A stretch of 64,000 nt of DNA from Geomonas silvestris (GTDB lineage Bacteria > Desulfobacterota > Desulfuromonadia > Geobacterales > Geobacteraceae): assembly GCF_014193515.1 (NCBI RefSeq), contig NZ_BLXX01000010.1, forward strand, positions 150,523 through 214,522, written 5' to 3'. Below are positions 47,048-54,250 of the stretch, piece by piece (the stretch's first letter is position 1; each line of letters begins with the position of its first letter). The notes beneath the pieces are model-generated. The model was given only the letters and a program-made list of their open reading frames with translations, searched no databases and had not been told where the DNA came from. Position numbers and translations under genes: made by a program.

Positions 47048-47425
47048 ATGGAAGAGCTCAAGTTCAACTCAACAGGACCCGACGCATCGTATCTCGCCAA
47101 CATCAACATTTTCTTCGCCACCCTGTTCACCCTTGCCATCTTTAAAGATAGGTGGCACGAGGACAAGCTCGGGTCACAGAGCTTCCTGCAAAAGGCCCTG
47201 GACTGGTTCAAGCAGATGTTCCAGGGCGGCCTGACCGGCAACAGAGTCCAGATTGCCGCTCGCAGGGAAGCCCGGAAGGGGCTGAACGTGATGATCCAGA
47301 AGATCCTCTACTACATCGCGATCTTTGCCGACGAAGGCGACATCCAGGTGCTGATCAGCTCCGGCGTAGTAACCAAGAAGTCCCGGAAGGCCCGCAGAAG
47401 CACGAAGGCTGTACCGGCAACCTAA
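47048..47425 (+). CDS. Hypothetical protein, 125 residues
   Basis: Starts with a strong AGGAGG ribosome site 8 bases before ATG 47048. The N-terminal half has one hydrophobic stretch (YLANINIFFATLFTLAIF, about 15-32), perhaps membrane-associated. The middle (KALDWFKQMFQGGLTGNRVQ) is amphipathic and the tail is basic (KKSRKARRSTKAV). No family is recognisable. A strong terminator follows at 47486, so it is a single-gene unit. Confidence 0.6.
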   Translation: MEELKFNSTGPDASYLANINIFFATLFTLAIFKDRWHEDKLGSQSFLQKALDWFKQMFQGGLTGNRVQIAARREARKGLNVMIQKILYYIAIFADEGDIQVLISSGVVTKKSRKARRSTKAVPAT

Positions 47426-47485
47426 TCTAGCAGCCGCAACGTCCCGTCACAGATCCCCTTGTACTTAGAAGGGCACCCTGTCGCA

Positions 47486-47542
47486 AGCCCCCGTCGGTTT
47501 CAGACCATTTAACAGGCCTGAAACTGCCGGGGGCTTTCTTCT
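47486..47542 (+). terminator. Terminator after the 125-residue orphan
   Basis: AGCCCCCG, GGTTTCAG and their inverted matches CTGAAAC and CGGGGGCT build a long interrupted stem, followed by TTCTTCTTT. Confidence 0.75.
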
Positions 47543-48408
47543 TTGCTCCCGCCTCCTCCAAAATCCTGCCTTAGACAAAATTCTCCAAAAAAGATCTTCA
47601 CTCCATCAAGAGGTCCAGCGATGGGGTGTCCTCGCCGTAGTTTTAATACAAGCGCGTTATATGCAAAACAGCAGCGTTTATTCTAATGTAAGGGCCATTA
47701 TAAATAACTGAAGCCCTTTTTAGCTTAAAAAACCGAATCACTTCCGGCTCGAGCGGCGTGGATGGCTCAGAACACGCGACCACTAATTATACTTTCCCTG
47801 CATTTCACTCATCGCTCGACGATTTGTCTGAAAAAAGCGAAGAAAAAGCTTTGTAACGCGCATTTTAAGTATCAGCGGCCTTGCTTTTCGAGATAGGGCA
47901 GGGCCAATTCTCGTACTCGCCAAAACCGACTTTCATGAACTGCATGATTTATTTAAATGCGGGGGCACTGAGCTTAAGTACGGCGTGATTTAATTATACG
48001 CGAGGTCATTTAATTACGAACGGTCAGCTTAAGGTTGTGCTTGGGAATTCTGGCAGAAACAGCCGGAGGTCGAGCGAGCGCGCGAGAATTTTAGCTTATA
48101 TGGCGCCGTGTCTGCTGTTCTCGCGCACTCACCAGCAAAGATGGCCCTAGCTGCAAGCTATTCTGCTTCCGTTCAGGGTAACAATGGTCCTGAAGTTGTT
48201 AACGGGGCGCAGTTCTCGCTGAATAGAGCTATTGAGAGCTATATTTAATAAATTTCTACTATCTCAGGAGCGAATGTGATATAGCAAGGCGAAGAGGTGG
48301 GGGAAGGCGATATCTTGAAACAGATCGCCAGGCGAAAGAGAGTTTCCAATAGCTTGATCCGAGCAGATCGGGCCGCCGTTGTGTGAGATCAAGCAAGAAG
48401 GAAGGTAG
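47543..48408. other. AT-richer stretch without a recognisable gene
   Basis: About 865 bp of markedly lower GC content than the core genome. All frames are broken by stops; no tRNA fold, RNA family or complete repeat was recognised. It may be decayed mobile DNA or an unrecognised non-coding RNA locus. Several short tracts such as TTTAATTA and ATTTAATT recur near 47990-48020. Confidence 0.45.
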
Positions 48409-49188
48409 ATGCTACTGAAGAGAAAAGACACCTTTACCAGAGACTTCAAGCAAAGGCATCCACTGCGGTTCCATATGAGCGCCATCCTTGTTGCCACCGG
48501 ACTCTCGGGAGTCTTGGCCTCAAAGCTCTTTCTTTTCCTCCACATTGATAGCCTCGTCCTCAGATATCCCCTGGCCGTTCTCATTGCCTACCTCATTTTC
48601 TTCCTCTGCGTAAAACTATGGCTCTGGCACGTCACACCAAGAAGAGTCGCAGATTCGAGATGGACTGACTGGGTTGACGTTCCCACCTCATCACCGGGCG
48701 GTGGAGAGTTCCCGTGGTTGCATGGCGGGGGAGGGGATTTCTCTGGGGCAGGGGCTTCTGCGTCATTCGACGTGGACGCGAGTATTGTTTCGGAAACTCC
48801 TTTAACAACTGTTTCCGAAAGTTCGTCTGGAATAGTTGACGGAGTGGGAGAGGTCGTCGGTGAAGCAGCGGGAGCACTCGGAGAGGAAGCCGGGGTAGTC
48901 GGTATCGTGGTTCTTGCCGCCCTTGCCGCGGTAGTTGCCACGGTTTTGGGAAGTGCGGTCTACATGATAGCAGAGGCCCCCATCATTCTCTCCGAAGCAG
49001 CCTTTGAAGGCATTCTAGCCGCATCGCTTGTGAGCAAGGTCAGAATCATCGACGACGAGGATTGGATCGGCAGCATCGTCAAGACGACCTGGAAGCCATT
49101 CATGGCAACCTTTGCAGTGGCACTAATCGCTGCGTTCATTTTGCACATGTATTTTCCGGAGGCGACAAAGCTTTCGGAGGTTTTGTGA
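48409..49188 (+). CDS. Hypothetical multi-span membrane protein with Gly/Ser/acidic loop
   Basis: A 259-residue membrane protein with about five spans: two near residues 25-70, one or two near 165-195 (VVGIVVLAALAAVVATVLG) and a last one near 233-250. Between them lies a low-complexity loop rich in Gly, Ser, Val and acidic residues (for example EFPWLHGGGGDFSGAGASAS). No family is recognised. AGGAAGG precedes the ATG. It stands alone in the accessory region. Confidence 0.55.
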   Translation: MLLKRKDTFTRDFKQRHPLRFHMSAILVATGLSGVLASKLFLFLHIDSLVLRYPLAVLIAYLIFFLCVKLWLWHVTPRRVADSRWTDWVDVPTSSPGGGEFPWLHGGGGDFSGAGASASFDVDASIVSETPLTTVSESSSGIVDGVGEVVGEAAGALGEEAGVVGIVVLAALAAVVATVLGSAVYMIAEAPIILSEAAFEGILAASLVSKVRIIDDEDWIGSIVKTTWKPFMATFAVALIAAFILHMYFPEATKLSEVL

Positions 49189-49610
49189 AAGAATCAGGTA
49201 GAGGCCCCTGCAGGTAAGATCAAGAATTACAGTATTACAGGGGCGTCCCCCTGTCAGCTCCCCTTGCGGAAAATGTGTATTCGTTGATGGGCAAAATAAG
49301 AAAAATGAAAAAGCAGCCCAAATAGGATGGAAGACCATCCCTTCATTCTCTACTTTCGGGACAGGCCGCAGGGGCAGAACCATCCAGAAACAGCTACTTT
49401 GGTGTCGACGAATAAACCTCCCTGATTCTGGCTGCCACACCGGGCGCGTGGGAAAATTGGGACCTAATTGAGAATTTGAGTACGGCGCAGAAAAGACGGC
49501 AATAATAACAAATCAACTACGCAGTTTATGGTTTTTATAATATCGGTGTCTTAGATGCTTCGGCAGGGGCGCAGGAACACGTTACGAGTTCTCAAACGGG
49601 GGGTAATTTT
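49189..49610. other. Intergenic stretch with a partial family-C palindromic repeat
   Basis: Positions 49218-49255 match the right end of the dispersed family-C element (AAGAATTACAGTATTACAGG then GGCGTCCCCCTGT). The rest, to the ATPase gene, is AT-rich with a probable promoter region near 49510-49550. Confidence 0.5.
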
Positions 49611-51773
49611 GTGAATAAGCTTAAGCTAAAGTTGGAAAACTGCTATGGTATTAAGACCCTTACCCATGAATTTGATTTCAGCAATACCAAGGGCTATTCG
49701 ATATATGCCCCGAACGGCTTTATGAAAACTTCCTTTTCCAAGGCCTTTATAGACCTAAGTAAAGGCAAAGATTCGTCCGATATCATTTTCCCAGAAAGGA
49801 AGACGATAAGACTCATTCAAGATGAGAACGACGCCGACATTCAGGCTGAAAATGTCTTCGTCATTGAACCTTATTCTCAGGAATTCAGTTCTGATAAGAC
49901 ATCGCTTCTTCTTGTAAATCAGACCATTAAAAAGAAATACGATGACGAGCTAAAAAAAATTGACGATAAAAAACAAGCCTTTTTGAAGACGCTCAAGCAA
50001 TTATCAGGGCTTACCGGGCGAACTGTGACCCCTGAGACTGAAATCTTGAAATGCCTTGGCGGGGCAACATTATTCGAAGCATTGGAAAAGGTAGTCTTAG
50101 AGGTAGAAGCGTTTTCAAAACACCAATTTTCAAAGGTTGTGTATTCCGAGGTGTTTAACGAAAAAACTATCCCGTTTTTAGAATCTGGCCAGATAAGGAC
50201 ACAGTTGAAAGAGTATATCGAAAAGTACAACGAGCTTGTTGAAAACTCACCAGTATTGTGCAAAAGCTTTAACCATTACCACGCTAAAAATGTTCACAAA
50301 AATCTGACAGAAAATGGATTTTTTTCAGCAAACCATTCAATTAATCTTTTCGACGGAACTAAAAAGAATGAGATAATATCAGCTGAGCAACTTGACGAAA
50401 AGCTCGAAACCGAAAAGAAAAAAATTCTTTCTGATGAGACCTTGGTTAAAAAATTTGACGCAATTGATAAAAAGCTCACAACAGTGGATTTGCGGAAATT
50501 CAGGGATTATCTATTTGACAACAGAGACATCCTGCCTGAACTTGAAAACCTCAAACAATTCCAGAAAGAACTTTGGCTTGCCTATTTCTGGACCCAAAAA
50601 GCGGAATTTAACGAGGTGCTGCACGCGTACCAGAGCGGAAAGATTATTATCGAGGAAGCAATAGAGGCGGCAAAAAGTGAACGAACCGACTGGGAGGAGG
50701 TCGTGGAAATCTTCAACAAAAGATTTTCGGTTCCCTTCACCATGAGGGTCACCAACCAAGAAGACGTGATATTGAAAGGATCCAGTCCCCAAGTTTCCTT
50801 CACGTTCACCGACCCAGAGAAATCAGCGGCGGTCGATATCCATGCTCTGTTGAAAGTGCTAAGTCAGGGGGAGAAGAAGGCTTTATACATCATAAACATT
50901 TTATTTGAGCTTAATGCTCGTGTAAAGCAATCTATTGACACCATACTAATTATCGACGATATAGCAGATTCGTTCGATTATAAAAATAAATATGCAATTG
51001 TAGAATATTTAAGAGAGGTATCAAAGTATTCTAATTTTTTTCCAATTTTTTTGACGCACAACTTCGATTTTCATCGAACAGTAAGTGGAAGACTGCACCT
51101 TGATAGAGAATACAGACTGTTTGCTGTTAAGAACGGCAGGGATTTAAATCTTGCTCAAGAGAAGTATCAAAAAAATCCATTTGAACATTGGAAAAAAAAT
51201 TTAAAGCACGAAAAGTTTGTGGTGGCTTCTATTCCATTTGTTAGAAATCTTGCAGAATATTGCGGTATGGATGCTGAATTTTTGAAGCTGACCTCCCTTC
51301 TTCATTTGAAAGCGGATACCGGCACCATTAAAATTAAAGATTTGGAAAGCATTTTCATGCTGATTTTGAAAGACGTGAAAGGAATTCCGTTGTGCGATGC
51401 TGACAAAGTTGTGGTCGATTTGATACATGAGACAGCAGAGGCGATTCTTGGTGAAGAAAATTCCAAGGCAGAGTTGGAAAGCAAAGTTATCCTTTCCATC
51501 GCCATTCGCCTGCTTGCCGAAGAGTTTATGGTGAAGGAGATAAATGACCAGCCATTTGTTGATGGCATAACCAAAGACCAGACTAGGATGCTCCTCGACC
51601 GCTACTCAAAGGATTTTCCTGCTAAGGCTGACGCCCTAAAGTTGTTGAACCAGGTCAACCTAATGACCCCCGAAAACATTCACCTGAACTCGTTCATGTA
51701 CGAGCCTATCCTCGACATGGCCCCGGAGCATTTAAAAGCTTTATACTGCGATGTAAAACAGTTAAGTGCCTAG
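49611..51773 (+). CDS. AAA_13/SMC-like ATPase resembling RloC/PrrC, probable defence protein
   Basis: A 720-residue protein in clearly AT-rich DNA. The Walker A region reads APNGFMKTSFSKA (about residue 34), a degenerate form in which the Gly before Lys is replaced by Met. An ABC-like signature LSQGEKKALYI (about 417), Walker B TILIIDDIADSFD (about 443-456) and a His switch FLTHNFDFH (about 481) follow. Residues about 80-400 are largely helical coiled coil. This arrangement (split ABC ATPase around a coiled coil) is that of RloC/PrrC and other phage-defence ATPases. The start is GTG 49611. No companion nuclease gene abuts it; residues 500-720 may carry the effector. Confidence 0.75.
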   Translation: MNKLKLKLENCYGIKTLTHEFDFSNTKGYSIYAPNGFMKTSFSKAFIDLSKGKDSSDIIFPERKTIRLIQDENDADIQAENVFVIEPYSQEFSSDKTSLLLVNQTIKKKYDDELKKIDDKKQAFLKTLKQLSGLTGRTVTPETEILKCLGGATLFEALEKVVLEVEAFSKHQFSKVVYSEVFNEKTIPFLESGQIRTQLKEYIEKYNELVENSPVLCKSFNHYHAKNVHKNLTENGFFSANHSINLFDGTKKNEIISAEQLDEKLETEKKKILSDETLVKKFDAIDKKLTTVDLRKFRDYLFDNRDILPELENLKQFQKELWLAYFWTQKAEFNEVLHAYQSGKIIIEEAIEAAKSERTDWEEVVEIFNKRFSVPFTMRVTNQEDVILKGSSPQVSFTFTDPEKSAAVDIHALLKVLSQGEKKALYIINILFELNARVKQSIDTILIIDDIADSFDYKNKYAIVEYLREVSKYSNFFPIFLTHNFDFHRTVSGRLHLDREYRLFAVKNGRDLNLAQEKYQKNPFEHWKKNLKHEKFVVASIPFVRNLAEYCGMDAEFLKLTSLLHLKADTGTIKIKDLESIFMLILKDVKGIPLCDADKVVVDLIHETAEAILGEENSKAELESKVILSIAIRLLAEEFMVKEINDQPFVDGITKDQTRMLLDRYSKDFPAKADALKLLNQVNLMTPENIHLNSFMYEPILDMAPEHLKALYCDVKQLSA

Positions 51774-51782
51774 AGGCATCAC

Positions 51783-51812
51783 GGGGGACGCCCCCTGTAA
51801 TCCTGTAATTGT
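51783..51812. repeat. Family-C palindromic repeat, half copy
   Basis: GGGGGACGCCCCCTGTAATC followed by CTGTAATTGT matches the left half of the full elements at 52922 and 60372. Confidence 0.7.
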
Positions 51813-51825
51813 CTAAGTCACTGAT

Positions 51826-51896
51826 GGGGACGTCCATGCGATAATGCGTTTCTGGCGAGATCTGTAAAGAATCGCATGATCGAATGGACGTCCCCC
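51826..51896. repeat. Family-A REPIN-like palindrome, copy 1
   Basis: Two 23-base arms beginning GGGGACGTCCAT differ at only two positions and surround a 24-base centre. The whole element, about 71 bp, is identical to that at 56355-56426. Confidence 0.9.
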
Positions 51897-52009
51897 AAGC
51901 CTGTCCCAGTTTAGCAACATCCCCCTGGCGCGTATGAGTTCCAATTGCCAGAAAGCTAGATAAGTCAGCGAGTAATGGGGTAAAAACAAAATAAAAGCGA
52001 GAAGCCACC

Positions 52010-52435
52010 ATGGCCGAAAATGAGACACCAGACCAAGAGCCAGAATTCGCAAGTGATACTCTCCATCTCACACCTTCTAAAGGTCGACGGGCTTTCGTTA
52101 ACGTAAGGCGAGAGTTGTCGGATGAAGAATTATCCTCTCCAGCCTTACAACGAGTTTTGATCGACGACATTGAAAGACTTGAAAAGGAAAAGTTTGAATT
52201 GACAGAGTATATGGAAAAGTACCATGAGGCCGATAAAAAGGCTGCGGTTCTTGAGGAAAAGGTAAAAAAGTCGTTGTCACAGGACCTGATTTTCGGTGTT
52301 TCTCTTACGCTTGGTGCTGCGGCACTTGGCTATGCTCCCGCGGTATGGTCCGCTCAACCTACCGGTTGGATAACGATCTGTTTCGGCTTAATCCTTATTG
52401 GGGGCGGTATCGCCTCAAGGGTGGTGAAGCAATGA
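52010..52435 (+). CDS. Hypothetical coiled-coil membrane protein, first of a coupled pair
   Basis: A 141-residue protein. The first 45 residues are polar and probably disordered; residues 48-90 form a charged coiled coil (IERLEKEKFELTEYMEKYHE); residues about 95-136 make two closely spaced membrane helices (GVSLTLGAAALGYAPAVW and ITICFGLILIGGGIA). It would be a membrane-anchored cytoplasmic coiled coil. Its stop codon overlaps the start of the next gene (ATGA). No family is known to me. Confidence 0.6.
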   Translation: MAENETPDQEPEFASDTLHLTPSKGRRAFVNVRRELSDEELSSPALQRVLIDDIERLEKEKFELTEYMEKYHEADKKAAVLEEKVKKSLSQDLIFGVSLTLGAAALGYAPAVWSAQPTGWITICFGLILIGGGIASRVVKQ

Positions 52436-52794
52436 AAGTAGAGATAAAGTCTATTGCCGATAAAGGTGTCAAAGAAAAAGAACGTATAATTTTTAAGGTG
52501 GTATCTGACACCGACATAGGTGATCATGTCCTAATCCAGACTGGATATTCTAATGGTGAAGTAACTGTCGCCACATTTCATACTTACTGGTTTCCATATA
52601 AAGCTGTTGCCGCAGGGGACCTTGTAGTTTTGTATTCAAAGAGTGGGAAAGAAAGTGAGAAAACTATCGCTCAAAATAAAAGAACTCATTTTTTCTATTG
52701 GGGGCTTGAGGTACCAATCTGGAATAGAAATGATAGAGCACCAGTACTTTTGCATGCTCCAGAGTGGGTGAGCAAGGGGCCAGACGAACTCTAA
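52432..52794 (+). CDS. Hypothetical beta-rich protein, second of a coupled pair
   Basis: A 120-residue soluble protein whose ATG overlaps the upstream stop by four bases. Predicted mostly beta: KVEIKSIADKGVKEKERIIF, GDHVLIQTGYSNGEVTVATF, and a tail rich in Trp, Tyr and Pro (FFYWGLEVPIWNRNDRAPVLL). It may be a small barrel or immunoglobulin-like domain. No family is recognised. It probably works with the membrane protein upstream. Confidence 0.6.
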   Translation: MKVEIKSIADKGVKEKERIIFKVVSDTDIGDHVLIQTGYSNGEVTVATFHTYWFPYKAVAAGDLVVLYSKSGKESEKTIAQNKRTHFFYWGLEVPIWNRNDRAPVLLHAPEWVSKGPDEL

Positions 52795-52921
52795 CCGGGG
52801 GGGAGACAAGGGGACGGCACTTCAGATTATAAGTTTTAATCTTCGGCGCGCGGAAGAAACTTATATACTTGAGTGCGTCCCTCTGAGCTCCCCCTTATGC
52901 CGCCATCCTCGGGGAGATTCA

Positions 52922-53034
52922 GGGGACACCCTTATAATCCTGCAATTGTTTTCGGAATAGCTGAGCCAGCTGGTGTTTGACCTCCCGGCAGGCTTATAGA
53001 AAGAATTACAGGTATTACAGGGGCGTTCCACTGT
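52922..53034. repeat. Family-C palindromic element, near-complete copy
   Basis: About 113 bp that aligns along its whole length with 60372-60479: CCTGCAATTGTTTT, GGAATAGCTGAG, TTTGACCTCCCGGCAGGCTT and a closing ATTACAGGGGCGT. The ends are inverted relative to each other. Confidence 0.85.
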
Positions 53035-53082
53035 GTGACCTGGGACAACGAATGAAGAATCTTTGAATTTTTGGGACGTCCC

Positions 53083-53205
53083 CCTGATGCCCTGATGCCC
53101 TGATGCCCCTGCGATTTGTAATTGTTCAGGAACGACTCAATGTGTCTGACACCCCTCGCTGGTTTCTTATGAAGAATTACAGTGTAACAGGGGGCGTCCC
53201 TTGTG
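53083..53205. repeat. Tandem CTGATGCC repeats and a diverged family-C copy
   Basis: CTGATGCC occurs three times in a row near 53084-53107. It is followed by a diverged family-C element ending GAAGAATTACAGTGTAACAG and GGGGCGTCCC near 53172-53200. Positions 53044-53085 also hold a remnant of the family-B right end (TTGAATTTTTGGGACGTCCC). Confidence 0.65.
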
Positions 53206-53275
53206 TGCTCCGGGCTAAACGATGTTTGGCAGCATGATGCGTAGAGAATACATTAAAAGTGAGGTGAATAAGTAA

Positions 53276-53476
53276 ATGACAAAGGTTATCACTAAAAAGG
53301 CGGCTAGTGCAGCAGGCAGAGTGTTAAGTAATCCGAAGGCAAGCAAGACTGCCAAGTCGACAGCCGGCAGTGTTCTGTCGCGAACCGTGAAACCCTCTGC
53401 CAAATCAGGAACCGTATCAAAGACCGTGGCAAGGTCGGCTGTAAACTCCGTGGCAAAATCTCGAGGCAAAAAATAA
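53276..53476 (+). CDS. 66-residue highly basic Lys/Ser/Ala protein
   Basis: A small protein made almost only of Lys, Arg, Ser, Ala, Val and Thr (MTKVITKKAASAAGRVLSN at the start, AVNSVAKSRGKK at the end). It has loosely repeated SxxSK/TAKS units and no acidic cluster, and resembles histone-like tails or a nucleic-acid-binding adapter. GAGGTG lies about 10 bases upstream. Its stop codon overlaps the ATG of the next gene by one base, which ties the two together. Confidence 0.6.
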   Translation: MTKVITKKAASAAGRVLSNPKASKTAKSTAGSVLSRTVKPSAKSGTVSKTVARSAVNSVAKSRGKK

Positions 53477-54090
53477 TGGCAGTGAAAGGGTACAACGACA
53501 ACGTCTTTATAAATTGCCCATTTGATCAGAATTTTTTACCGATTTTTCACGCCAAAATTTTTGCCATATTTGATTGTGGTTTCACGGCAAGATGTGCTTT
53601 AGAAGAAGATGATGGTGGAGATGTTCGGATTGAAAAAATAGTAAGGATAATTAATAAGTGTCGATACGGCATACATGATATTAGCAGGACAGAACTATGT
53701 GCTGAAACTAAATTGCCTCGATTTAATATGCCTCTCGAACTTGGTATCTTTCTCGGGGCCAGAAAATATGGCAATCCGGAACAACGAAAAAAGAGTTGCC
53801 TCATCACAGATGTTGAAAGGTACCGATTCCAAATTTTTATTTCAGATATCGCTGGACAGGATATAAGAGCGCATGAAGGTAATCCTCACAATGCAATTCG
53901 AGTTGTGAGAGATTGGCTTCGAAGCGCATCGAAAAGAACATCAATACCCGGCGGTGCTGCTATCATCGAGAGATATGAAAAGTTTAAAGAAGAACTCCCG
54001 CTCATTTGCCTAAACGCTAGAATTAGGGAGGAAGAACTTACGTTCAATGACTATGCAACTTTGGTATCAGAATGGCTTCGAACAGTGTAA
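53476..54090 (+). CDS. TIR/nucleoside deoxyribosyltransferase-like protein, possible NAD- or nucleotide-cleaving effector
   Basis: A 204-residue soluble protein. The N-terminus VFINCPFDQNFLPIF (10-24) and the strand-turn YGIHDISR (64-71) resemble the flavodoxin-like fold of TIR and deoxyribosyltransferase proteins. FNMPLELGIFLGA (83-94), with Glu88, is placed like the catalytic Glu of those enzymes (the xxMPLELG pattern). ITDVERYRFQIFISDIAGQD and NPHNAIRVVRDWL follow. I infer an N-glycosidase or NADase-type effector from the pattern; I cannot confirm it. It overlaps the small basic gene upstream and lies in an AT-rich island between an ATPase and an AIPR gene, a setting typical of anti-phage genes. 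Confidence 0.6.
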   Translation: MAVKGYNDNVFINCPFDQNFLPIFHAKIFAIFDCGFTARCALEEDDGGDVRIEKIVRIINKCRYGIHDISRTELCAETKLPRFNMPLELGIFLGARKYGNPEQRKKSCLITDVERYRFQIFISDIAGQDIRAHEGNPHNAIRVVRDWLRSASKRTSIPGGAAIIERYEKFKEELPLICLNARIREEELTFNDYATLVSEWLRTV

Positions 54091-54122
54091 AGAACGGTTG
54101 AGTAAGCTTCAGGGGAATGGTA

Positions 54123-54215
54123 GGGAGACGCCCCAAGAATCCAAGAATAGTGGAGGCAATGGGACCACGAGAAGGAGAATCCTTGAATTTTGGGGACGTC
54201 CCGCTGTGTCCTTTT
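54123..54215. repeat. Family-B palindromic element, copy 1
   Basis: Starts GGGAGACGCCCCAAGAATCC, runs through AAGAATAGTGGAGGCAATGG and GACCACGAGAAGGAGAAT, and closes TTGGGGACGTCCCGCTGT. The ends form an imperfect inverted repeat of about 26 bp. Confidence 0.85.
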
Positions 54216-54250
54216 ACAGCTTCTGCACAAAACCGAAAGGAATATATAAA

